Source of the DNA: Streptomyces sp. NBC_00554
GTDB taxonomy: Bacteria > Actinomycetota > Actinomycetes > Streptomycetales > Streptomycetaceae
Reading direction: 5' to 3'
NCBI RefSeq assembly: GCF_041431135.1
Contig: NZ_CP107799.1
Coordinates: forward strand, 2,852,001-2,916,000
DNA length: 64,000 nucleotides
Part shown: in pieces, positions 7,977 to 16,398 of the stretch
Layout: the number at the start of each line of letters is the position of its first letter
Numbering within the stretch: position 1 is the stretch's first letter
Translations under genes and position numbers: made by a program
The notes under the pieces: generated by a model
What the model was told of the DNA's origin: nothing
What the model saw: the letters and a program-made list of their open reading frames with translations, nothing else
Database searches by the model: none

Positions 7977-8816
7977 TCAGGCCGTGGCCGAATCGCTCGT
8001 CGGGGCCGAGGAGGTGTCGGCGTTCTCCTCGGTGACCTGGGCAGCCGCTTCTTCTGCGGCAGCCCTGGCCGACTTCGCGCGTTCGTCCGCGGCGGAACGG
8101 ATCGCACGCCACGCGGACTCCGCGGCCTGCTGTTCCGCTTCCTTCTTGCTGCGGCCGGTGCCGGTGCCGTACGAGACGCCTCCGACGCGGGCGGCAGCAG
8201 TAAAGGTCTTCTCGTGGTCCGGGCCGGTCTCCGAGACCAGGTACTCGGGAACCCCGAGCCCTTCGGTCGCGGTGAGCTCCTGGAGACTGGTCTTCCAGTC
8301 CAGGCCGGCACCGAGATTCGAGGACTTCTCGATCAGCGGGTCGAAGAGCCGGTGGACGAGTTCGCCCGCCGCTTCCAGACCCTGGTCGAGATAGACCGCG
8401 CCGATCACCGCTTCAAGGGTGTCGGCGAGGATGGATGCCTTGTCCCGGCCTCCCGTGCCTTCCTCGCCCCGGCCGAGCCGGATGAAGGAGCCGAGTTCGA
8501 GCCCGCGGCCCACCTCTGCCAGCGCACGAGAATTGACCACCGCGGCCCTCAGCTTGGCCAGTTGGCCTTCTGGGAGGTCGGGGTGGGTGGTGTACAGCGT
8601 GTCCGTGACCACGAGGCCGAGCACGGAGTCCCCGAGGAACTCCAGGCGTTCGTTGGTCGGCAGACCGCCGTTCTCGTACGCGTACGAACGGTGGGTCAGT
8701 GCACGCACCAGAAGGGCGGACTCGAGCTTGTAGCCGAGCCGCCCTTCCAGAAGCGTGTGGGACGAGGCTGTGTCCGCCTTTTTCTTGGCGTTTGAATCCG
8801 CCTGGGCGTCAGACAT
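7977..8816 (-). CDS. rnc: Ribonuclease III (AbsB-type)
   Basis: Protein of 279 residues. The N-terminal nuclease domain (about 20-165) carries the signature [18 protein letters not shown] with catalytic acidic residues, and a later [15 protein letters not shown]. The double-stranded RNA-binding domain follows (about 175-250, [11 protein letters not shown] to [16 protein letters not shown]), then an Ala/Glu-rich tail. It cleaves double-stranded RNA, matures rRNA, and in S. coelicolor (absB) is needed for antibiotic production. The ATG at 8816 is used; 37 in-frame codons upstream overlap rpmF and are not conserved. It sits 19 bases after rpmF, so the two are likely co-transcribed. Confidence 0.96.
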   Translation of the reverse strand: MSDAQADSNAKKKADTASSHTLLEGRLGYKLESALLVRALTHRSYAYENGGLPTNERLEFLGDSVLGLVVTDTLYTTHPDLPEGQLAKLRAAVVNSRALAEVGRGLELGSFIRLGRGEEGTGGRDKASILADTLEAVIGAVYLDQGLEAAGELVHRLFDPLIEKSSNLGAGLDWKTSLQELTATEGLGVPEYLVSETGPDHEKTFTAAARVGGVSYGTGTGRSKKEAEQQAAESAWRAIRSAADERAKSARAAAEEAAAQVTEENADTSSAPTSDSATA

Positions 8817-8835
8817 CAGACCTCTCACCAGCCGC

Positions 8836-9009
8836 TCAGACCTCGAGGACCTGGCGCTTGTTATAGGTGCCGCAAGCGGGGCACGCGATGTGCTGCAGCT
8901 TGGGCTCGTGGCAGCGCTCACACGCAACCAGGTTGGGGACCGCAGCCTTCCACTGCGACCGGCGGTGGCGCGTGTTGCTGCGCGACATCTTCCGCTTCGG
9001 AACAGCCAC
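8836..9009 (-). CDS. rpmF: 50S ribosomal protein L32, zinc-binding (C+) form
   Basis: Protein of 57 residues starting with [22 protein letters not shown], typical L32. A zinc ribbon of four Cys is intact (CERC ... CPAC), so this is the zinc-containing form. Many streptomycetes carry a second, Cys-less copy elsewhere under Zur control. Only two bases separate it from the upstream DUF177 gene, the classic yceD-rpmF pairing, with rnc following. Confidence 0.97.
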   Translation of the reverse strand: MAVPKRKMSRSNTRHRRSQWKAAVPNLVACERCHEPKLQHIACPACGTYNKRQVLEV

Positions 9010-9011
9010 GG

Positions 9012-9665
9012 CTACTTCTCCTGCTTCTCGTCGGCGTGCGCAGATGAAAGCGCGCCGCCGCCCAACTCGTCCTTCTCGCCATCTTCGAGTGAACCGGCGA
9101 GTCCCTGCAGTGCCGCCCAACGGATGTCGACGGCGTCGTGGTGGTGGTCCGGGGCGTCCGCGAGCCGGGCTCCGCATTCGGAGCACAGGCCGGGGCAGTC
9201 GTCCTGGCACACCGGCTGCATCGGCAGTGCGAGCACCACCGCATCACGCAGCACGACTTCGAGGTCGAACAGGCCGTCCTCGAGGAAGAGCGTGTCCTCG
9301 TCGTCCTCGGCGTCGTCGGCCGGCTCCGCTTTGGGGCGGCCCCGGTCGTCGGCGTCAGGGTACGAGAACATCTCCTGGAATTCCGCGTCGAGCTCCAGCT
9401 CGAGCGGCTCCAGACACCTTACGCACTCCCCCTTGGCCAGTGCACGGGCGGTGCCTGTGACAAGCACACCTTCCATGACCGACTCAAGCCGGAGTTCGAG
9501 CTCCACCGGGGCGCCTTCCGGCACTCCGATGACTCCCTGGATCCCGAGGTCCTTGGGAGCCTCGATCGTGCGGGAGAGGCGCTGCAGCGCGCCAGGACGC
9601 CGCCCCAGCTCATGTGTGTCGAACACGAGCGGGTTGCGGTGGTCGAGGCGGGCGTTCAGAGCCAT
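9012..9665 (-). CDS. DUF177/YceD family protein, probable 23S rRNA accumulation factor
   Basis: Protein of 217 residues beginning [20 protein letters not shown]. The family is paired with rpmF across bacteria; in E. coli YceD affects 23S rRNA levels. The conserved C-terminal part contains [13 protein letters not shown], which gives four Cys and probably binds zinc, as does an earlier C-x2-C ([17 protein letters not shown]). An acidic insert with repeated Asp/Glu lies at about residues 115-135. The ATG at 9665 follows GCAGGAAT. It is the first gene of the yceD-rpmF-rnc group. Confidence 0.9.
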   Translation of the reverse strand: MALNARLDHRNPLVFDTHELGRRPGALQRLSRTIEAPKDLGIQGVIGVPEGAPVELELRLESVMEGVLVTGTARALAKGECVRCLEPLELELDAEFQEMFSYPDADDRGRPKAEPADDAEDDEDTLFLEDGLFDLEVVLRDAVVLALPMQPVCQDDCPGLCSECGARLADAPDHHHDAVDIRWAALQGLAGSLEDGEKDELGGGALSSAHADEKQEK

Positions 9666-9790
9666 TCCTGCTTTCGATCTTCGAAGCTCAAGGGGTGCCG
9701 CCCATGATGTTCCGGGCAGCGGTGATCGCGGACGTACACGCGACCGAAGAGCCAGGATACTGGACCTTTCGCTCTCGGCCCAATCCGGTG

Positions 9791-10867
9791 TCAGCGCCCC
9801 TGTTCGTACGCCCGCAGCTGCTCCGCACTGATCATGCTCGTGTCGAAGAGGCTGGTCTCGTCGAGCGCCTGCGCGTGCGGGTCCTGGGCGTGCCCCTGCG
9901 GCTGCGGGTAGGCCTGCTGCTGGCTCTGGTCGTACGCCGGCTGCTGGTCGTAGCCCTGCTGCTGCGGGTAGGCGGCGTACGGGTCGGCGGTCTGCTGCTG
10001 ATAGCCGTACGCGTCCTGCTGGGCGTACTGCTGCTGGTATCCGTACGGATCCGGGGCCTGCTGCTGATAGGCGTACGCGTCCTGCTGGACGTAGCCCTGC
10101 TGCTGGGCCGGGATCTCCGGGGCCTGGGGCTCCGCGGGCTGCTCGGGGGCCTCCGTGCCCGCGAGGCCCGCCAGGTAGTCGTTGTCGTTCGTGTGGTGCA
10201 CGGGTGTCCCGTCCTCCGTGAGGAGGCCGAGGTCGTCGCTGGCGATCCGGCCGTGCAGCTTCTGGCGGCCGCGGCCGACGGCGTCCAGGGTCTTGGCGAG
10301 GACGGCCTCGAAGGCGCCGAGCTTGACGTCGACGTACTCGTCGGCGCTCCGGCGCAGGGTCTCCGGGTCGTGGCTGCGCTCGGGGGCGTCCTCGTCCTCG
10401 TACCCCTGGTCGTCGACCCCGGGGCCGGTGCCGAGGAGCTTCTCGCGGCCGCGGCCGACGGAGCCGAGGGTCTTGGTGAGGACGACCTCGAAGTTGGCGA
10501 GCTTGGAGTCGACGTAGTCGTCGGCCTCCGCGCGGACTTCCTCGGCCTCCTGGCGGGCCTCGGTGATGATGCGGTCGGCCTCGGCCTGGGAGCGCCGGGC
10601 GACCTCCGTGTCGGAGATCAGTGAGCCGCGCTCGGCGTGCGCGGTCTCGATGATCCGCTCGGCCTCCTGGCGGGCGTGCTCGACCATCTGCTCGCGGCCG
10701 CCGATCAGCTCCTCGGCCTGTGCGAGGGAGCCGGGCAGCGCCTGACGCACCTCTTCGAGCATGGCGAGCAGCTCGGCGCGGTTGACCACGCACGAGGCCG
10801 ACATGGGCATGGAACGGGCGCTGCCGACCGACGCGACGATCTCATCGAGCTTCTTCTGCACGTCCAC
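9791..10867 (-). CDS. Coiled-coil protein with internal duplication and Gln/Tyr-rich prion-like tail (DivIVA-like)
   Basis: Protein of 358 residues. Residues 30-120 form a charged coiled coil (EEVRQALPGSLAQAEELIGG, ARQEAERIIETAHAERG), resembling DivIVA or ATP-synthase b-subunit stalks, the usual automated names. A segment DDYVDSKLANFEVVLTKTLG (from 116) is repeated 60 residues later as DEYVDVKLGAFEAVLAKTLD. Residues 255-325 are almost entirely Gln, Tyr, Ala, Pro and Asp with PYGYQQQ / AYGYQQQ repeats, and a short charged C-terminus follows. It is cytosolic. The position, between coaD and yceD, is conserved in streptomycetes as I recall. The GTG start at 10867 is chosen from the beginning of the conserved VQKKLDEIV; its ribosome site is weak. 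Function unknown; a scaffold or cell-envelope organiser is plausible. Confidence 0.8.
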   Translation of the reverse strand: MDVQKKLDEIVASVGSARSMPMSASCVVNRAELLAMLEEVRQALPGSLAQAEELIGGREQMVEHARQEAERIIETAHAERGSLISDTEVARRSQAEADRIITEARQEAEEVRAEADDYVDSKLANFEVVLTKTLGSVGRGREKLLGTGPGVDDQGYEDEDAPERSHDPETLRRSADEYVDVKLGAFEAVLAKTLDAVGRGRQKLHGRIASDDLGLLTEDGTPVHHTNDNDYLAGLAGTEAPEQPAEPQAPEIPAQQQGYVQQDAYAYQQQAPDPYGYQQQYAQQDAYGYQQQTADPYAAYPQQQGYDQQPAYDQSQQQAYPQPQGHAQDPHAQALDETSLFDTSMISAEQLRAYEQGR

Positions 10868-10927
10868 CGTGTGCTCGCCACTCTCTACAGCTGTGATGGA
10901 GACGGACGGGTCGACTGTACGACCACT

Positions 10928-10976
10928 CCCGCCCCGCCCGACACCGGGTGACGGACTGTCAGGTCCGCGGGGCGGG
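10928..10976 (-). terminator. GC-rich hairpin after coaD
   Basis: Arms CCCGCCCCGC (10928-10937) and GCGGGGCGGG (10967-10976) pair perfectly, with a second smaller hairpin possible inside. It lies immediately after the coaD stop and before the coiled-coil gene start. Confidence 0.6.
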
Positions 10977-10977
10977 C

Positions 10978-12176
<1,199 letters not shown>

Positions 12177-12180
<4 letters not shown>

Positions 12181-14396
12181 CCCTTGTCCAGGTACTGCTC
12201 CCTCTCCTCGTCGAGCAGAGCCTGGAGAGCCGTACGCAGGCCGGGAAGCCCCTCGAGCTCCGGGTCGGCGGCGACGACCGTGGTGGCCTCCTCGCGGGCC
12301 TCCGCGATGATGTCCTCGTCCTCGATGACGGCCAGCATGCGCAGCGAGGAGCGGACGCCGGACTGGGCCTGGCCGAGGACATCGCCCTCGCGGCGCTGTT
12401 CGAGGTCGATGCGGGAGAGTTCGAAGCCGTCGAGTGTGGACGCCACCGCGTTCAGCCGCTGGCGTGCCGGGCTCGCCTCCGGCATCTCGCTGACCAGGAG
12501 GCACAGGCCGGGGGCCGAGCCACGGCCGACACGGCCGCGGAGCTGGTGGAGCTGCGATACGCCGAACCGGTCGGCGTCCATGATCACCATCGCTGTGGCG
12601 TTCGGCACGTTCACCCCGACCTCGATCACGGTCGTCGCGACCAGGACGTCGGTCTCGCCCGCGGAGAAGCGGCGCATGACGGCGTCCTTGTCGTCGGGCT
12701 GCATCCTGCCGTGCAGGACTTCGACCTTGAGCCCTTGGAGGGCGCCGTTGGCCAGTTGGTCGGCGATGTCGAGGACGGCGAGCGGCGGGCGCTTCTCGGC
12801 CTCGTCCTCCGGCGACTTCTTCTTGCTCCTGGCCTTGGCCGGATCGTCCTCGTCGTCGCCGATGCGGGGGCAGACGACGTACGCCTGATGGCCGTTCTCC
12901 ACTTCCTCGCGCACGCGCTCCCACGCGCGCGACAGGAAGTGCGGCTTGTCGGCGGCGGGGACGACATGGGTGGCGATCGGTGAGCGCCCGGCGGGGAGCT
13001 GGTCGAGGACCGAGGTCTCCAGGTCGCCGAAGACGGTCATCGCGACGGTGCGCGGGATGGGTGTGGCGGTCATGACCAGCAGGTGCGGCGGCTGCTTGCC
13101 CTTGCCGCGCAGGGCGTCGCGCTGCTCGACACCGAAGCGGTGCTGCTCGTCGACCACGACCAGGCCCAGGTCGTGGAACTGCACCTTGTCCTCGATCAGC
13201 GCATGCGTGCCGATGACGATCCCGGCCTCACCCGTGACGAGGTCGAGCAGCGCCTTCCGCCGGGCGGCGGTCCCCATGGACCCCGTGAGCAGCACGATCT
13301 TCGTGGAGTGCTCGACCCCTCCGAGCATCCCGCCCTCGGCCAGCTCGCCCATCATCTCCGTGATCGAACGGTGGTGCTGCTGGGCGAGGACTTCGGTGGG
13401 CGCGAGCATGGCGGCCTGCCCGCCCGAGTCGACGACGGCGAGCATGGCGCGCAGGGCCACCATCGTCTTGCCGGAACCGACCTCTCCCTGGAGCAGCCGG
13501 TGCATCGGATGCTCGGTCGCGAGGTCGTCGAAGATCTCCTTGGAGACCTTCTGCTGGCCCTCGGTGAGGGTGAAGGGGAGCTTGGCGTCGAAGGCGGTGA
13601 GGAGGCCGGCCGGCTTGGGTTCGCGGGCCACGGCGGGGAGTTGGGCGTCGGCGTACCGGCGGCGGGCCAGCGCGACCTGGAGGACGAAGGCCTCGTCCCA
13701 CTTGAGCCGGGCGCGGGCGTCGAGGACGTCCGCCTTGGTCTGCGGACGGTGGATCTTCAGGAGTGCCTCGGGGAGAGTGACGAGGCCACGGCCGTCCCGC
13801 AGCGAGTCCGGGAGCGGGTCCACGGCCTCCTGGGCGTTCGGCAGGACCGTCTGCACGGACTTGGCGATCTTCCAGGACTCCAGCTTGGCGGTGGCCGGGT
13901 AGAGCGGAATGAGGGCACCTGCCCAGGAGCCGACGGTCTCGGTCGCCTCGTCGTCGTCGCCGCGCAGCAACTCGTACGCCGGATGGGCCAGCTGCAGGCG
14001 GTGGTTGAAGACGGAGACCTTGCCGGAGAACATCGCGCGCGTGCCGGGCAGCAGCTCCTTGTGGGGCTTGTGCACGCCGTGGCCGAAGAAGACCAGCTGG
14101 AGGCGGCCGCTGCCGTCCGTGATGGTCACTTCGAGGCGCTGGCCCTTGCCGCGGGGCGCCTTCGACGAGGCGAAGGTGTGCAGGCGCGCGTCGGCGACCT
14201 GGGCGACCACCGTCACATGCTCGTCCATGGGCAGGTCGGCGAGGTGGGTGAGCTGGCCGCGCTCCTCGTATCTGCGGGGATAGTGGTGCAGCAGATCACC
14301 GACGGTGTGCAGGCCAAGGTGCTCGGCCATCACCTTCGCGGTGGCGGGACCGAGCGCATTTTTCAGTGGTTCTTCGAGCGCGGACACGAGATCCAT
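12177..14396 (-). CDS. recG: ATP-dependent DNA helicase RecG
   Basis: Protein of 739 residues that reverses stalled replication forks and branch-migrates Holliday junctions. An N-terminal wedge/OB region (about 50-150, VGDLLHHYPRRYEERG) is followed by helicase domain 1 with Walker A LLQGEVGSGKT, a DExH-type box VVDEQHRFG and MTATPIPRT, then domain 2 with VLVATTVIEVGVNVPNAT and QLHQLRGRVGRG. A basic/acidic insertion (KARSKKKSPEDEAEKR) near residue 535 is longer than in E. coli. The ATG at 14396 is chosen at the conserved MDLVSALEEPL; a start seven codons upstream is possible. Confidence 0.96.
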
Positions 14397-14559
14397 TGCA
14401 CACCACCGCACTGACATCGCCGTATACGTCCTGGAAATCCGCTGGTCAGGCGGGTCGTTCCGGGCCTAGGATGACGCGCTCCGGCCCTCTTCGCGGTCAC
14501 CGTCCCCCGGGACCGCCCGACCCCGCGCCGTCGCCCGTCCCCCCACCGGCGCTGCGACG

Positions 14560-16398
14560 ATGGATTCTCAGACCTCACAGTCATCCCAGGCATCCCAGTC
14601 ACCTCATACGTTCCAGGTCGATCTGCGCGGTTTGGTGGACCTGCTCTCCCATCACCTCTACTCGAGTCCCAAGGTCTATCTGCGCGAGCTGCTGCAGAAC
14701 GCCGTGGACGCGATCACCGCCCGGCGCGCGGAACAGCCGGACGCTCCTGCCACCGTGCGCCTGTACGCCCAGGACGGCACCCTGCGTGTCGAGGACTCCG
14801 GGATCGGGCTCACCGAGTCCGACGTGCACAGCCTCCTCGCGACCATCGGCCGCAGCTCCAAGCGGAACGACGGTCTGGAATCGGCGCGTTCGGATTTCCT
14901 GGGTCAGTTCGGCATCGGGCTGCTCGCGTGTTTCGTGGTGGCCGAGCGAATCCGGGTCGTCAGCCGCAGCGCGCGTACGCCCGAGGCGCCGCCCGTGGAG
15001 TGGACGGCGGCCGACGACGGCTCGTACACCGTGCGCACGCTGCCGCACGAGGCGCGCACCGAACCGGGCACCACCGTGCACCTGGTGGCGCGGGCCGGGG
15101 CCGGCGAGTGGCTCACGGAGGAGAAGGTCCGGTCGCTGGCGCGGGACTTCGGTGCGCTGCTGCCGTACGACGTTCGCGTCGGCGACGAGGCGATCACGGA
15201 CCTTCCGGCGCCCTGGGACCGCGCGTACCCGAGCCCCGCCACCCGAAGGGTGGCCCTGGCGCGGCACTGCCACGACCTGTTCGGGTTCACGCCGCTGGAC
15301 TCGATCGACCTGGACGTGCCGCTCGCCGGGATCCGGGGGGTGGCGTACGTCCTGCCGTCCTCGGTCAGTCCGGCCCAGCGCGCGAGCCATCGCGTGCACC
15401 TGAAGGGCATGCTGCTCACCGAGCGGGCCGAACAGCTGCTGCCCGACTGGGCGTTCTTCGTGCGCTGCGTCCTGGACACGGACAGTCTGCGGCCCACGGC
15501 GTCGCGCGAGTCGCTGTACGAGGACGAGACCCTCGCCGCCGTACGCGAGGCGCTGGGCGAGCGGATCCGGTCCTGGCTGACCGGGCTCGCGGCCGGCGAC
15601 CCGGATCGGCTGGCGGCCTTCCTCTCCGTGCACTACCTGGGCGTGAAGTCCCTTGCCCGGCACGACACCGAGATGCTGCGCACGATGCTGCCGTGGCTGC
15701 CCTTCGAGACGACCGACGGGCGGCTCTCCCTGGAGGAGTTCGCCCAGCGGCACCCGGTGGTGCACTTCACGCGGACCGTGGAGGAGTACCGGCAGGTCGC
15801 GCCGATCGCCTCCGCGCAGGGCGTCGGGGTCGTCAACGGCGGCTACACGTACGACAGCGAACTGGTGGAGGCGCTGCCGTCGGTGCGCCCCGGGACGGTC
15901 GTCTCGGAGCTGGACGCCGACACCGTGACGGCGCACCTGGACTCGGTCGACCCGGCCGAGGAACTGGCGCTGTCGGCCTTCCTGGGGGCCGCGCGGGCCA
16001 AACTCGACCCCCTGGGGTGCGATGTGGTCCTGCGTGCCTTCCACCCGCTCTCGGTCCCGGCCCTGCACCTGGACGACCGGGCGGCCCGCCACGAGCAGGC
16101 CCGTGCGGAGGCCGAGGACCAGGCCGACGACCTGTGGGCCGGCATCCTCGGCTCGCTGCGCGGCAGCGCTCCACGCGCGCGTCTGGTGCTCAATCACCTC
16201 AACCCGCTGATCCGGAGGATCAGTTCGCTGGAAGACCCGGAGCTGATCGGCACCGCCACGGAGTCCCTCTACGGACAGGCCCTGCTGATGGCCCAGCGCC
16301 CACTGCGGCCCGCGGACTCCGCGCTCCTCAACCGCGCGTTCATCGGCCTCCTCGAATGGGCCACGCACACCAACTCCGGGGAGGACGGCCACCGATGA
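14560..16398 (+). CDS. Divergent HSP90-family ATPase
   Basis: Protein of 612 residues. The GHKL ATPase domain is intact: catalytic Glu43 and Asn47 in LRELLQNAVDA, Asp79 in EDSGIGL, FLGQFGIGLLACFVVA at 113-128, and GTTVHL at 170-175. The middle domain keeps SRESLY (315-320) with the catalytic-loop Arg. Beyond about residue 330 I do not recognise the usual HtpG dimerisation domain. The N-terminus (residues 2-16, Ser/Gln-rich) is encoded by a 9-base repeat. It overlaps the downstream TPR gene by four bases, so they act together. The pair lies between recG and the DAK2 gene. It is a second HSP90-like protein rather than housekeeping HtpG; its clients are unknown. Confidence 0.85.
   Translation: MDSQTSQSSQASQSPHTFQVDLRGLVDLLSHHLYSSPKVYLRELLQNAVDAITARRAEQPDAPATVRLYAQDGTLRVEDSGIGLTESDVHSLLATIGRSSKRNDGLESARSDFLGQFGIGLLACFVVAERIRVVSRSARTPEAPPVEWTAADDGSYTVRTLPHEARTEPGTTVHLVARAGAGEWLTEEKVRSLARDFGALLPYDVRVGDEAITDLPAPWDRAYPSPATRRVALARHCHDLFGFTPLDSIDLDVPLAGIRGVAYVLPSSVSPAQRASHRVHLKGMLLTERAEQLLPDWAFFVRCVLDTDSLRPTASRESLYEDETLAAVREALGERIRSWLTGLAAGDPDRLAAFLSVHYLGVKSLARHDTEMLRTMLPWLPFETTDGRLSLEEFAQRHPVVHFTRTVEEYRQVAPIASAQGVGVVNGGYTYDSELVEALPSVRPGTVVSELDADTVTAHLDSVDPAEELALSAFLGAARAKLDPLGCDVVLRAFHPLSVPALHLDDRAARHEQARAEAEDQADDLWAGILGSLRGSAPRARLVLNHLNPLIRRISSLEDPELIGTATESLYGQALLMAQRPLRPADSALLNRAFIGLLEWATHTNSGEDGHR
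14563..14607 (+). repeat. 9-nt tandem repeat encoding the HSP90 N-terminus
   Basis: Five in-frame 9-base units (GATTCTCAG, ACCTCACAG, TCATCCCAG, GCATCCCAG, TCACCTCAT) follow the ATG and encode a Ser/Gln-rich stretch. The third and fourth units differ by one base. It resembles the nonamers at 7914 and 58798. Confidence 0.6.

Noticed and set aside
7850..8311. In-frame N-terminal extension of MutM
   Set aside because: The enzyme needs Pro as residue 2, which fixes the GTG at 7849; the upstream frame overlaps rnc on the same strand.
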